DNA of 64,000 nt from Rhodocyclaceae bacterium (GTDB taxonomy: Bacteria > Pseudomonadota > Gammaproteobacteria > Burkholderiales > Rhodocyclaceae): assembly GCA_016718525.1 (NCBI GenBank), contig JADKDD010000001.1, positions 1,364,001 to 1,428,000 on the forward strand. The letters run 5' to 3'. Shown piece by piece: positions 33,939-42,991 of this stretch. The translations under genes and the position numbers were made by a program. The notes beneath the pieces are model-generated. The model was given only the letters and a program-made list of their open reading frames with translations, ran no database searches and had not been told where the DNA came from. Numbering within the stretch: position 1 is the first letter of the stretch; the number at the start of each line of letters is the position of its first letter.

Positions 33939-33964
33939 CTTCCAGAGGGAGTAATCTTAAGTCA
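33939..33964. other. Inverted-repeat-bearing leader between argD and parA-like gene
   Basis: The 137-bp divergent gap (33872-34008) contains GGCGGCC...GGCCGCC (starting near 33911) separated by about 12 bases, and AT-richer sequence around 33955-33970. It probably houses promoters for both directions, but I see no confident -10/-35 pair and no clear ARG box. Confidence 0.25.
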
Positions 33965-34008
33965 AATCAAGGGGGATGTATAGGCTGCGTTGAACCGGCG
34001 AAGCTCCT

Positions 34009-34794
34009 ATGAGGATTGCAATTTTCAATCAAAAGGGTGGCGTTGGTAAAACCACGACCACCCTAAATATTGCCGCCGCAGCGGCACGGCTTGGCCAACA
34101 GGTGTTGGCAGTCGATCTTGACCCTCAAGCTCATCTCACCTCAATACATCGGGAAGACACCATCAGCGAGTCGCGAGACAGCATCTTTTCTCATTACCGC
34201 GATAACCGCCCGATGTCTGAGTTGTTACTTGAATGGCCGGGAATTGGATCGATCATTCCGGCCCATGCTGAATTGATCAAAGTAGATTCATTGTTTGGCA
34301 AAGGGCCGGCAATCCTAAACAAACTAAACGCAGGATTACATGCTTTGGAACGGACTCACGTTCATCAGTTGACAGTAATTGACTGTTGCCCGTTTCTGGG
34401 TGTCCTGTCGCTCAATGCCCTGTTTGCGGCGGATGGGCTTGTAGTTCCGGTGGCTTCCGATTTTCTATCGCTGCGTGGCGCACAGCAAATTGACCGTACC
34501 TTAAAGGCCCTGGAACCTGTCCTCAAGCAACGCCTGGCGCGCCGCTATGTGCTGACCCGATTTGATCGGCGCAGAAAGATGTCATTTGAAATCCATGCAA
34601 TGTTGCGCGAGGCATTTGGCGACGATGTGTGCTCCACGGTAATTTCAGAAAATGTTGCCGTAGCTGAAGCGCCATCGCATCATCGTGACATCTTTAGCTA
34701 TGCCGGACAAAGTCGCGGCGCACAGGATTATGCAGAGCTATTCGACGAACTCACCAGTTCAGCGTTTTACCAAACGCCGGCAGGAAATGCCTAA
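34009..34794 (+). CDS. Orphan ParA/MinD-type ATPase
   Basis: 261 residues. Deviant Walker A K-G-G-V-G-K-T-T at residues 9-16 (FNQKGGVGKTTTTLN), Walker A' VDLDPQAHLT, and VIDCCPFLGVLSLNAL as the switch II region, where the usual D-x-P-P reads D-C-C-P-F. No ParB, replication gene or centromere-like repeat is adjacent, so it is probably not a partition system for this locus; orphan ParA proteins position other cargos. The stop overlaps a convergent small gene by 4 bp. Confidence 0.88.
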   Translation: MRIAIFNQKGGVGKTTTTLNIAAAAARLGQQVLAVDLDPQAHLTSIHREDTISESRDSIFSHYRDNRPMSELLLEWPGIGSIIPAHAELIKVDSLFGKGPAILNKLNAGLHALERTHVHQLTVIDCCPFLGVLSLNALFAADGLVVPVASDFLSLRGAQQIDRTLKALEPVLKQRLARRYVLTRFDRRRKMSFEIHAMLREAFGDDVCSTVISENVAVAEAPSHHRDIFSYAGQSRGAQDYAELFDELTSSAFYQTPAGNA

Positions 34795-35012
34795 CGAACA
34801 ATAAGGCTGGCGACCTCCTCAAAGCTTGGGACGGGAACCCTTACGCCGCCACGATGACAGATGCAATCAACGATCTGACATCGCGGGTACATCTGGCGTA
34901 ACTTCTTTTGCGCCTCGATCTCATCGCGGCCGTGGATCATCAAATTTTCGACGATCGATCCGGAGCGTGTCCGAATTCGAAAAGCATACTTTACGATGGC
35001 ATCGGAGAACAT
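34791..35012 (-). CDS. Small conserved hypothetical protein
   Basis: 73 residues from ATG 35012, which has a strong ribosome site (GGAAGGGG) 5 bases upstream; the longer frame to 35123 has none. The protein begins MFSDAIVKYAFRIRTRSGSIVENLMIHGRDEIEAQKKL in overview and has a C-x3-C-x-C-like trio near the centre (YPRCQIVDCICHRGG). I recall similar small proteins in betaproteobacteria but know no function. Convergent with the ParA-like gene. Confidence 0.7.
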   Translation of the reverse strand: MFSDAIVKYAFRIRTRSGSIVENLMIHGRDEIEAQKKLRQMYPRCQIVDCICHRGGVRVPVPSFEEVASLIVR

Positions 35013-35260
35013 GAAAACCCCTTCCTGTTCAATGAGTTTGCGCAAGTATATGCAGTGATTTCTGTAAAAACAATGTATTTCTCTAATTACACACGATAAA
35101 AGGCAAAAACCCATCAACCTCAAATGTCATGAGTTCTCATCCTTTGTCGCTCCGAAGAATCTTGTCCTTGTTGGTAGAATCGTGCCAATGAAAACACTAC
35201 GCCGGCTAATGCGCTTGGATCTCAAGCTTTGGCGCCACAATTGGCCCAGGCACCCAGGCA

Positions 35261-35578
35261 ATGTACTCTCTCGAGGCTGAAAACTTTATCATCGTCGGTA
35301 TCACCACCTCGGGCAAAAGATTCAGACCCAGCGACTGGGCAGAACGATTGTGCGGTGTGATGTCAATATTTGGCTCTGATCGCCCCATGGCCTACTCGCC
35401 ATACGCGCAACCTGGTACCTATGACGCGCTCAAGTGCGTCTATGTTGACGCCAGAATCCGCGATATCGAACCAATGGCCTACACGTTTTTGGTCAATTTT
35501 GCCAAAGACAATCAGTTAAAGGTGGCACCCTGGTCCGACCGGGAATCGCATGCTGGCAAGGTAATCAGCGATCAGTAG
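35261..35578 (+). CDS. DUF3579 family protein
   Basis: 105 residues: NFIIVGITTSGKRFRPSDWAERLCGVMS, followed by YSPYAQPG and LKCVYVDARIRDIEPMAYTFL, the DUF3579 pattern found almost only in betaproteobacteria. The family has no known function. It lies upstream of rpsT on the opposite strand; the terminator between them may serve both. Confidence 0.9.
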   Translation: MYSLEAENFIIVGITTSGKRFRPSDWAERLCGVMSIFGSDRPMAYSPYAQPGTYDALKCVYVDARIRDIEPMAYTFLVNFAKDNQLKVAPWSDRESHAGKVISDQ

Positions 35579-35583
35579 TGGCA

Positions 35584-35609
35584 ATAAAAAAGCCGCCCGG
35601 AGGCGGCTT
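35584..35609 (-). terminator. Terminator of rpsT (possibly bidirectional)
   Basis: On the minus strand AAGCCGCC-TCC-GGGCGGCTTTTTTATT: an 8-bp GC stem and T run, 21 bp after the rpsT stop. It also ends the convergent DUF3579 transcript, though without a T run in that direction. Confidence 0.88.
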
Positions 35610-35629
35610 GTAGTACCCAGCAAAGCAAA

Positions 35630-35890
35630 TCAAATCGCTTTGATGGCTGCAGCCAAGCGACTCTTGTGCCGCGCTGCTGCGTTTTTGTGAATGATCTTCT
35701 TGTCAGCGATCGAATCGATCACGCTTTGCGAATCCTTGAACACTGCCTGCGCTGCAGCCTTGTCGCCAAGGCCAATCGCCTTACGGACCTTTTTGATGGC
35801 CGTGCGCAGGGTCGAGCGGAGACTGACGTTGTGGGTGCGCTGCTTGTCAGCCTGACGTGCGCGTTTGCGCGCTTGAACGGTATTTGCCAT
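35630..35890 (-). CDS. rpsT: 30S ribosomal protein S20
   Basis: 86 residues from ATG 35890 (MANTVQARKRARQADKQR). Highly basic and helical, with KKVRKAIGLGDKAAAQA and the C-terminal pattern KIIHKNAAARHKSRLAAAIKA. An open frame continues further upstream but the family start and the promoter position fix the start. Confidence 0.98.
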   Translation of the reverse strand: MANTVQARKRARQADKQRTHNVSLRSTLRTAIKKVRKAIGLGDKAAAQAVFKDSQSVIDSIADKKIIHKNAAARHKSRLAAAIKAI

Positions 35891-35925
35891 GTGAGAATCT
35901 ACCAGCGAAATCAACGAAAGGCGGG

Positions 35926-35954
35926 ATTATAGGCAATTCTTCAGGGGTTTGCAA
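35926..35954 (-). promoter_or_regulatory. sigma70 promoter of rpsT
   Basis: On the minus strand TTGCAA (35949-35954), 17-base spacer, perfect TATAAT (35926-35931), about 36 bp before the start codon. Same -35 hexamer as the rpmE promoter. Confidence 0.8.
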
Positions 35955-35990
35955 GGCGCTGATCGAGGGAATAGCCGCTACTATCACCAT

Positions 35991-37526
35991 ATGAATTTAC
36001 TCCGCACCCTCGCCACGGTCAGTGGCATGACGCTTCTTTCACGCATTCTCGGATTTGTCCGGGATTTTGTCATCGCACATGGGTTTGGCGCAGGAATGGC
36101 AACTGACGCTTTTTTCGTCGCCTTTCGCTTACCCAACTTGTTGCGCCGGCTTTTCGCCGAAGGCGCCTTTTCACAGGCTTTTGTGCCAATTTTGGCCGAG
36201 TACCGTAACCAGCGCGGTGACGAAGCCACCAAAACACTGGTTGATCACGTCGCCGGGGTATTGTTTATATGCCTCGTTGGCATTACCGCACTGGGCGTTT
36301 TGGGTGCTCCATTGCTGATTGCCTTCACCGCACCTGGATTCTCGGCGGACCCGGAGAAGTTCGCGCTGACGGTTGAGCTGACTCGGATTACCTTTCCCTA
36401 TATTCTGTTTATGTCGCTGGTAGCCTTGTCGGCAGGCATCCTGAACACATGGAGCCGTTTCGCCCTGCCGGCATTTACACCGGTTATGCTGAACTTGTCG
36501 TTCATCGGTATGGCTTTGTTTGCCGCACCGTTGTTTGACACACCAGTATTGGCCCTGGCATGGGCCGTGATCATTGGCGGCATCCTTCAACTGGCGATCC
36601 AAATACCCGCGCTGAAACAGCTGGGCATGCTGCCGCGCTTGCGGCCGGTATGGCGTGACGAGGGTGTCCAGCGCATCCTCAAACTTATGGCACCCGCCGT
36701 GCTCGGCGTTTCAGCAGCGCAGATCAGTTTACTAATCAATACGGTATTTGCATCGTTCCTGGTAGCGGGAAGCGTATCGTGGCTGTATTTCGCCGACCGT
36801 TTAATGGAGTTTCCTGCCGGGCTCCTGGGAGCTGCTTTAGGGACCATTTTGCTACCCAGTCTGTCTCGCTCCCACGCCACCGACAATCCGGTCGAGTTTT
36901 CGGCGCTGCTGGACTGGGGACTTCGACTGACTTTGCTGTTAACGCTACCTGCCTCGTTGGCACTGGCTGTCCTCGGAGTGCCGCTCATTTCGACACTTTT
37001 CCAACACGGTTTATTCGATGCCAATGACGTGTTACAAACACGTAGCGCGCTTGCGGCCTACTCCATCGGCTTGACCGGTTTGATTCTGGTGAAGGTTTTG
37101 GCGCCGGGCTTCTACGCGCGCCAGGACATTCGCACACCCGTACGAATCGCCTTGATTACTTTAGCCTTGACACAATTGATGAACCTTGCGTTTGTCGGTT
37201 GGCTGAAGCACGCCGGGCTTGCCTTGTCGATTGGTTTCGCTTCTTGCATCAACGCCGGATTGCTTTGGAACGGGCTACGTAAATCCCGCGTGTACCAGCC
37301 GATGCCGGGGTGGGGACTATTCGCCAGCAAACTTTTCGGCGCTTTGATCGCATTATTCCTGGTGTTGTACTTCGGCATGGGATCGGAGACCAGGTGGTTG
37401 AGCATGAGTTTCTCGCATCGCTTGATCAATCTATCAGGTCTGGTCGCCGCTGGCCTTACTGCTTATTTCGGCTTCCTGTGGCTAGCTGGATTTCGTCTCG
37501 CCGATTTCCGCAAAAAGGCCCTTTAG
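35991..37526 (+). CDS. murJ: Lipid II flippase MurJ
   Basis: 511 residues from ATG 35991 (MNLLRTLATVSGMTLLSRILGFVRD). Fourteen membrane segments are expected; GFGAGMATDAFFVAFRLPNLLRRLFAEGAFSQAFVP is the MviN signature with the conserved Arg and Asp residues. It flips lipid II for peptidoglycan synthesis. Divergent from rpsT. The frame opens 42 bp earlier but without family support. Confidence 0.97.
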   Translation: MNLLRTLATVSGMTLLSRILGFVRDFVIAHGFGAGMATDAFFVAFRLPNLLRRLFAEGAFSQAFVPILAEYRNQRGDEATKTLVDHVAGVLFICLVGITALGVLGAPLLIAFTAPGFSADPEKFALTVELTRITFPYILFMSLVALSAGILNTWSRFALPAFTPVMLNLSFIGMALFAAPLFDTPVLALAWAVIIGGILQLAIQIPALKQLGMLPRLRPVWRDEGVQRILKLMAPAVLGVSAAQISLLINTVFASFLVAGSVSWLYFADRLMEFPAGLLGAALGTILLPSLSRSHATDNPVEFSALLDWGLRLTLLLTLPASLALAVLGVPLISTLFQHGLFDANDVLQTRSALAAYSIGLTGLILVKVLAPGFYARQDIRTPVRIALITLALTQLMNLAFVGWLKHAGLALSIGFASCINAGLLWNGLRKSRVYQPMPGWGLFASKLFGALIALFLVLYFGMGSETRWLSMSFSHRLINLSGLVAAGLTAYFGFLWLAGFRLADFRKKAL

Positions 37527-37739
37527 CCGCAGACCCGGGATTGCCCTCGGTTCGAAACACCAGACACTTGGACGCTACCAGAGCGCGACCGAAAAGACTC
37601 TATCCCATCTCCTCTCTCCAGTTGGTGCTGGATATGCAGTGTCGGCTTTGCACAGCCGACCCGCTGCAAAGGCGCAAAGCAATGCTTTGCGAATTCCCTG
37701 TTTCGCCGCCGTTAATCACATTCTCAGCGCCGTGCACCC
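37527..37739. other. Gene-free stretch with repeat copy 8
   Basis: About 210 bp between the murJ stop and the exporter terminator. It contains an exact copy of the repeat core at 37620 and, 40 bp further, the perfect hairpin GCAAAGC-AAT-GCTTTGC. No gene is supported. No strong terminator for murJ is visible other than this hairpin, which lacks a T run. Confidence 0.6.
37617..37695 (+). repeat. Dispersed repeat, copy 8 (intergenic, with downstream hairpin)
   Basis: Exact core at 37620-37631 after CTCTCC. The continuation differs from other short copies, but 45-65 bp on it has GCTGCAAAGGCGCAAAGC, loosely like the second half of the long copies 3 and 11. The conserved frame stays open (V-G-A-G-Y-A-V-S-A-L and beyond). 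Confidence 0.6.
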
Positions 37740-37776
37740 ATAAAAAAACGGAACAGCCCTCAGGCTGTTCCGTTCA
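37740..37776 (-). terminator. Terminator of the RND/YCF48 transcript
   Basis: On the minus strand AACGGAACAGCC-TGAG-GGCTGTTCCGTTTTTTT: a 12-bp stem with a long T run, about 60 bp after the exporter stop. Confidence 0.92.
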
Positions 37777-37838
37777 AACTATCACGCTGATTGCACCCGG
37801 GGAATCCCCGGGTATCTGTCAGACAGATATCCCAATCA

Positions 37839-40268
37839 TCATGCGTGGGCGGGCGCGTGAGCGTGACTTTTACCGCGCATCCGCTCACCGACCAGGAATG
37901 CAGCGAGCGAAGGTAACAACAGGATTGCGCCGAACATATTGACCAGGAACATGAACGCCAACAGCAGGCCCATGTCAGCCTGGAACTTCAATGCCGAACC
38001 CATCCATGTCAGCACCGAGATGGTCATCGTCACCGCAGTAAAGACAGATGCCGTACCGCGCTGTTTCAGCGCGGAGACGAACGCTTCACGCAGCGACAGT
38101 CCCTCTTCTCCAATTTCGTGCTTCATCCGCTCGAACAGGTAAATACCGTAGTCAACACCGACACCGACCCCTAGCGCGACTACCGGCAAAGTATTCACCT
38201 TCATGCCGATACCCATGGTCGCCATCAATGCGTTACAGAACACGGTCACCAAGCCCAGTGGCAGGATGATGCACAAAGTCACCATGAATGACTTGAATTC
38301 CAACATACACAGGACAGATACCGAGAGGAACAGCGCCAGGTTCACCCACTTGTCGGCCGCATGCACCGCCTCGTTGGTGGCCGCCATTACGCCGACATTG
38401 CCAAGAGCCAGACGGAATTTGAATTCTTCCGTGTCGTTTTCAGACTTGAACAGTTTGACCTGCTCGACCACATTGCTGATGGTACTGGCGTCGTGGTCGG
38501 TAAGGAACACACCAATCGGCAGGACGTTACAGGTCGAGTTCATGAACTCACCACCCGCTCGCGTTGCCATACCAACACCTTGAGCAATCTGAGCGGTCTC
38601 TTCAGGCAACATGCGCCACTTGATATTGGTCTCGGCATACGCCTGGGTGATGTTGGAAACAAAACCCGGTAGCGAACGAACTGTCGCCACGCCATCGACT
38701 TGACGCATCGCCAGGTCAAAAGCTTCGACCTTCTCGATCACCTCGCGTTTCACGCATGGCGATTCTTTGCTTTGGTGTTCCGCAATCACTTGCAGGATGT
38801 CGACGCCAAGCGCAAAGTTGTTGGTGATTACCTCGACGTCCTTGTTATACCGGGAATCAGCGCGAAGCTCAGGAACACCGCGGCCCTGGTCACCGATCTT
38901 CAACTCTCGGGCTTTCATGCCGGAGACAACCAACAAGACCAGGCTGATCGCAATTGCGATTGCGCCGACCCGTTTGGTTGCCAGTACACCGAGCGCTTCC
39001 CAAAGCGCATTGCCCGAGGCCTCGTGGCCGCTGCGACGCAACGCATCCATGTCCTTGAACGTCGTGTACGAAAGCAAAATCGGCAGCAGCATTTTGTTGG
39101 TGATGATCATCACCGATACACCGATGGTTGCGGTTACGGCAAGTTCGTGCACCATTTCAATTTCGACGAAACCGATCACCATAAAGCCCAAGGCATTGGC
39201 CACCAATGCCATCGTGCCCGGGATGAACAGTTTTTGGAAACAGGCAGTCGATGCGTCAAGGCCGTTCTTACCGGCCAGCGTCTCCAGCTTCCACGCGCTG
39301 GTCATCTGCACGGCGTGGGAGACACCAATGGAGAAGATCAGGAAGGGCACCAGAATCGACATTGGATCGATGCCCAAGCCAAAGATTGGCAGCAGACCCA
39401 ACAACCAGATGACCGGACATACCGCGCAAACGATACCAAGGCCGGTAATTTTCCACGAACCGCAATACCAACGCAGCAAGAAGGTCGTGATGACGAATGC
39501 CAGTGCAAAGAACTTCAGCACGCCGCCTGCGCCGGCAGCAATATCACCGGCGGATTTTGCGAACCCGATGATATGCAGGGTGACCTTGTCGTTCTCGTAC
39601 TTTTGACGGATTTCCTCAAGTCTTTTGGCAACGACCTGCACGTCCAAGCGCTTGCCGGTTTCTTGATCAATGTCTTGCAGGGTTGCCACCACCATTGCCG
39701 CGCCATGATCTTTCGCGACAATACGTCCCACCCAATCCGACTTGAGAACTTTCTCTTTGACAAACGCCAGTTGGTCCGTTGTACCGGCAAAATCCGAGGT
39801 CACCAACACATCGCCCTTAAATCCATCCTCAACGACTTCGTTGTAGCGGACATTGGCACTGAACAAGGAAGTCACCGAACTGCGTTCAACCCCTTTGATG
39901 TAAAAAACCTCCTCGTGAACCTTACGCAAGGTATCCATAAACTCCTTGTCGTAAATTTCGCCGTTGGGCTGCCGTTTCAACGCCACCAATATCTTGTTGG
40001 CGCCACCGAAGGTTTCCATGTATTGGATGAACGTCTGCATGTACTCATGCTTGAGCGGGATCATTTTGGTGAACCCGGCCTGAATCGTCAGGAAGCTCGC
40101 CATATAGCCGAGGCCGATGGTGATCGCTATAAACAGGACTAGCAACTGCTTGCGATAGCGGAAGATCGGGTAGCACAGGGTACCCACCCAATTGGAGTCA
40201 AAGTTGCTCCGTTGAAGGCCCGCCAAATGCGCGTCGTCGGTGGCCAAGTTGTTTTCTTTGTCGGTCAT
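37839..40268 (-). CDS. RND/MMPL family exporter
   Basis: 809 residues in the two-halved RND layout: an N-terminal membrane helix (residues about 38-60), a large periplasmic loop, a five-to-six helix block, a second loop with a Cys pair (ESPCVKRE ... NSTCNVLP), and a second block containing LPVVALGVGVGVDYGIYLFERMKHE with the proton-relay Asp. It belongs to the shorter MMPL-like 'predicted exporter' branch rather than drug-pump HAE1. Genes for a YCF48-like, a DUF1329 and a DUF1302 protein precede it; such groups recur in proteobacteria near lipid or steroid metabolism, so a lipid-like cargo is a reasonable guess. The C terminus is His-Ala-rich (KSHAHAPAHA). Confidence 0.9.
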   Translation of the reverse strand: MTDKENNLATDDAHLAGLQRSNFDSNWVGTLCYPIFRYRKQLLVLFIAITIGLGYMASFLTIQAGFTKMIPLKHEYMQTFIQYMETFGGANKILVALKRQPNGEIYDKEFMDTLRKVHEEVFYIKGVERSSVTSLFSANVRYNEVVEDGFKGDVLVTSDFAGTTDQLAFVKEKVLKSDWVGRIVAKDHGAAMVVATLQDIDQETGKRLDVQVVAKRLEEIRQKYENDKVTLHIIGFAKSAGDIAAGAGGVLKFFALAFVITTFLLRWYCGSWKITGLGIVCAVCPVIWLLGLLPIFGLGIDPMSILVPFLIFSIGVSHAVQMTSAWKLETLAGKNGLDASTACFQKLFIPGTMALVANALGFMVIGFVEIEMVHELAVTATIGVSVMIITNKMLLPILLSYTTFKDMDALRRSGHEASGNALWEALGVLATKRVGAIAIAISLVLLVVSGMKARELKIGDQGRGVPELRADSRYNKDVEVITNNFALGVDILQVIAEHQSKESPCVKREVIEKVEAFDLAMRQVDGVATVRSLPGFVSNITQAYAETNIKWRMLPEETAQIAQGVGMATRAGGEFMNSTCNVLPIGVFLTDHDASTISNVVEQVKLFKSENDTEEFKFRLALGNVGVMAATNEAVHAADKWVNLALFLSVSVLCMLEFKSFMVTLCIILPLGLVTVFCNALMATMGIGMKVNTLPVVALGVGVGVDYGIYLFERMKHEIGEEGLSLREAFVSALKQRGTASVFTAVTMTISVLTWMGSALKFQADMGLLLAFMFLVNMFGAILLLPSLAAFLVGERMRGKSHAHAPAHA

Positions 40269-40287
40269 TGTCTGCTCCTACCTGATC

Positions 40288-41294
40288 TTATTGAATTGAT
40301 GAGATGCGTGCAGTGTTCCAAGCGTCAGCCTCGACCACGCCGACGCCACCCTCACCGACCCAAATGAACTCGTTCTTGCCAATCTCGACAACTTGCGCGA
40401 GTCCGCGACGGGTCTTGGTGTTGGAAAGCGTGAAGCTCGCCCCATTGTCGCGACTTATGGCGACCAATCCCACATTGCCAACCAGGACCAGTGTGCCATC
40501 GGTCAGAAGCAGGCCGTTGTTGAAACCGGTTTTGGTTGCCACAGGAATCTTGGTCCATTTGGCGCCACTGTCAGTTGAGCGATAGACCGTGCCGCGCATA
40601 CCAAAAATAATCACCGAACCATCTTTAGCGGTAACCCCTCCGAAATATGAACCAGGGTACTCAGACTTGATCGGCTCGTAGGTCACGCCATTGTCGGTCG
40701 AGCGACCCAGACTGCCATTTTCCGCGACCAGTACCAATGCCTGTGGGGCTTTGATGACCTTATAGATATGACGATCAAAACTTTCAATCTTGGACAGGAT
40801 ATGCGGCCGCGTCCAGGTCTTTCCCGCATCGTCCGAATGAAGGTACATTCCGAACGCGCCGTAAGCCACCACCTCCTTGCCACCCAACCGCGTGATACCC
40901 AAGACCGAATCGAAGCCAATTTCCGGAATCTTCACCTGTACCCAGGTTTTCCCCGCATCTTCAGTTCTTAGCACCGAACCACCATGACCCACCGCGATTC
41001 CGACTTTGTCATCGAAAAAGTCACCGCCGTGAGTGTCCGCGTCACCGGCGCGCGTACCGGCGTCCAGGTCTTGCCGTTGTCATCAGAGAGCATCACGACA
41101 CCGCGCTCTCCCACCGCAACGATGCGTTTTCCGGCCAGTGCGACGTCGAGCAGGATGACCCGATCAGGCTTGATCGGCGCCGCCGTAACCGCTGATATAT
41201 CGGTATTTGCCACAACGACATTCGTCGCAGTGATCAGGCCGATCACCAGCAGCCATGTAAATGCCAAAAACTTGCTTGGGTTTGCCCGGTTCAC
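40288..41294 (-). pseudogene. YCF48-like beta-propeller protein, frameshifted
   Basis: GTG start at 41294 with ribosome site GGAGAT 7 bases upstream; signal-peptide-like N terminus (FLAFTWLLVIGLITATNVVVA). Then YCF48/BNR repeats: VAVGERGVVMLSDDNGKTW, then after the break GHGGSVLRTEDAGKTW, YGAFGMYLHSDDAGKTW, and so on to 40288. The frame breaks at a run of five A (41015-41019; five T in the gene's sense). With one more base it would read TAVTFFDDKVGIAVGHGGS, exactly the family sequence. The downstream 705 bp are otherwise intact. So the gene is either a recent single-base pseudogene or an artefact of homopolymer sequencing. It lies 19 bp before the exporter gene; YCF48 homologues assist assembly or trafficking of partner complexes. 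Confidence 0.85.
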
Positions 41295-41533
41295 TTGAGT
41301 ATCTCCTTTTGTATTTTCTTTTTTGCTAAACGCAATCACACCACAACAATCTGTCACCAAGCCGCAGGTACCACACTACATGATGTCGGTGTGCATATCA
41401 ATCTGATCCGGAAGCGAACCGACCACTCCCGAATCACCCACGAAACAATATGACATCACAACGATCTAACCTGGCATCGGTGACATTATCTTCGCGCCGC
41501 AAACATCCGCAGGCACGCGAAATAGACCAGTGG

Positions 41534-41570
41534 CAAAAAAAGACGCGGGTGGATTTCTCCGCCCCGCGTC
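41534..41570 (-). terminator. Terminator after the DUF1329 gene
   Basis: On the minus strand GACGCGGG, a 13-base loop, CCCGCGTC and then TTTTTTT. It separates the DUF1302-DUF1329 pair from the YCF48/exporter pair. The rest of 41295-41618 shows no gene and must hold the promoter for the latter. Confidence 0.85.
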
Positions 41571-41618
41571 AATTCGTCTTTGTCTAACTAAAGACTCTGT
41601 CGCCGAGCCTTGGGAACC

Positions 41619-42965
41619 TTACTTGGTTCCCGTACGGCGCAAAGCGTCAGGCGTAAAGTCGTCAGCTTTGCCTTTCAGGTTGTACTTCGGATTGCCCGGC
41701 AGGTCATTGTCCAGACCGCCAGCCAAGTAGGCACCGTTGGTCAAGTCATGAAAACAGGTAAAGCCGACCCACGGTACGCCTGCATCGTAGAACTGCTTGA
41801 AGCCGTGGACACCGACGCGCCACAGATCACCTCGGGTGTCATACGCATCTTCCCAAAGCACGACCCAGCTATCTTCATCCAACAGGAAGGTGCGCTTGCC
41901 GTAGCTGTGCTTTTGTCCGGCTTTCAACGTTGCCTCAACCACCCAGACGCGATGCAATTCATAACGCATGAACTCCGGGTTCATATGGTTCTTGCTCAGC
42001 AACTGGTCATACTTTGTGGTCTTTGCGCTGGCTTTGTAGACGTTATACGGAACGTACATTTCCTTCTTGCCCACCAGTTTCCAGTCGAAGCGATCCGGCG
42101 CGCCGTTATAGCCGTCATACTGGTCGGTAAAGCGCAGACCTTCGGTACCGTCATTCACCGCATCATAGGCCAAGTCAGGTGCGCGACGAACGCGACGCTG
42201 ACCAGCGTTATAGATCCATGCGGAACGCTCAGCTTCGGCCAGATTCATCGGCTCATGAACCAGAAACACCGTGCCAACCAAAGTTGCCGGTGCCTGGAAC
42301 CAGGTAAGGAAGGAGAACTTACGATTCGGCTCCTGCTTGTCAAGATTGGTTGAATAAATCCGCCGCTCGGTGGCCGAAATCTTGAAGTAATCGCCACTGG
42401 CGCGCACTGGAAAGGAGTTGCCCGGCCGCTCCAAACCGCCACCAATATAACGGTTGGTCGCGTTAAAGATGGCCTCAATGCCGTTCTTGGGAATCGGGAA
42501 CGGATAATATCCGGCGCCCAGCTTCGCCACACCGATATTCCGGTCGACTTCGGTCGTCAACGCAACGGTCTTGGTAGCATCAGTGACCTCTTTGGGGATC
42601 GCTGCGGTGCGGTGTGTCGGGTACACAGGCATGTTGAAGGTCGGGTACTTCTTCATCATGGCCAACGCACCGGCCGTCAAATTGGCCTTGTATTGCTCTG
42701 CATTGGCCGCATTGATCACGAACTTGGGCTTCTCTGATGCGTAAGGATCAGCGTAGCCTTTGCTGGCATCCCAACCTGCCGGCGGTGCCTTCAGGCCACC
42801 GTCATAGGCTGGAATGGTACCGTCCTTGTTGGCGGCCATTTCGCCACCCACCGGGGTCAGGTCCTTACCCAGCCTGGCAGCTTCGTCACCCGTCATTTTG
42901 GCCAGTGTGGAACCGGCAAAGCTGGTCAGCAGAGCTGTCGCGATAAGCGTTTTTGTAAATTTCAT
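41619..42965 (-). CDS. DUF1329 domain protein (LolB-like fold, periplasmic)
   Basis: 448 residues with a cleavable signal peptide (MKFTKTLIATALLTSFAG, cut near STLA-K). DUF1329 marks: LGKDLTPVGGEMAANKDGTIPAY at the mature N terminus, then RNAR-type region near FSFLTWFQAPATLVGTVFLVHEPMN, AWIYNAGQRRVRRAPDLAYD, and near the C terminus WVVLWEDAYDTRGDLWRV. The family is thought to be a periplasmic or outer-membrane-associated lipid carrier-like fold. It is 26 bp after the DUF1302 gene, the usual pair. Confidence 0.93.
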   Translation of the reverse strand: MKFTKTLIATALLTSFAGSTLAKMTGDEAARLGKDLTPVGGEMAANKDGTIPAYDGGLKAPPAGWDASKGYADPYASEKPKFVINAANAEQYKANLTAGALAMMKKYPTFNMPVYPTHRTAAIPKEVTDATKTVALTTEVDRNIGVAKLGAGYYPFPIPKNGIEAIFNATNRYIGGGLERPGNSFPVRASGDYFKISATERRIYSTNLDKQEPNRKFSFLTWFQAPATLVGTVFLVHEPMNLAEAERSAWIYNAGQRRVRRAPDLAYDAVNDGTEGLRFTDQYDGYNGAPDRFDWKLVGKKEMYVPYNVYKASAKTTKYDQLLSKNHMNPEFMRYELHRVWVVEATLKAGQKHSYGKRTFLLDEDSWVVLWEDAYDTRGDLWRVGVHGFKQFYDAGVPWVGFTCFHDLTNGAYLAGGLDNDLPGNPKYNLKGKADDFTPDALRRTGTK

Positions 42966-42991
42966 CGTTGTCTTCTCCTTGGTTTATTCAA

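Noticed and set aside
38700..40142. 480-codon plus-strand open frame
   Set aside because: It is antisense to the RND/MMPL exporter gene, has no family match, and its composition is the mirror of a well-conserved coding frame.
41610..42353. 247-codon plus-strand open frame
   Set aside because: Antisense shadow of the DUF1329 gene; no ribosome site or recognisable domain.
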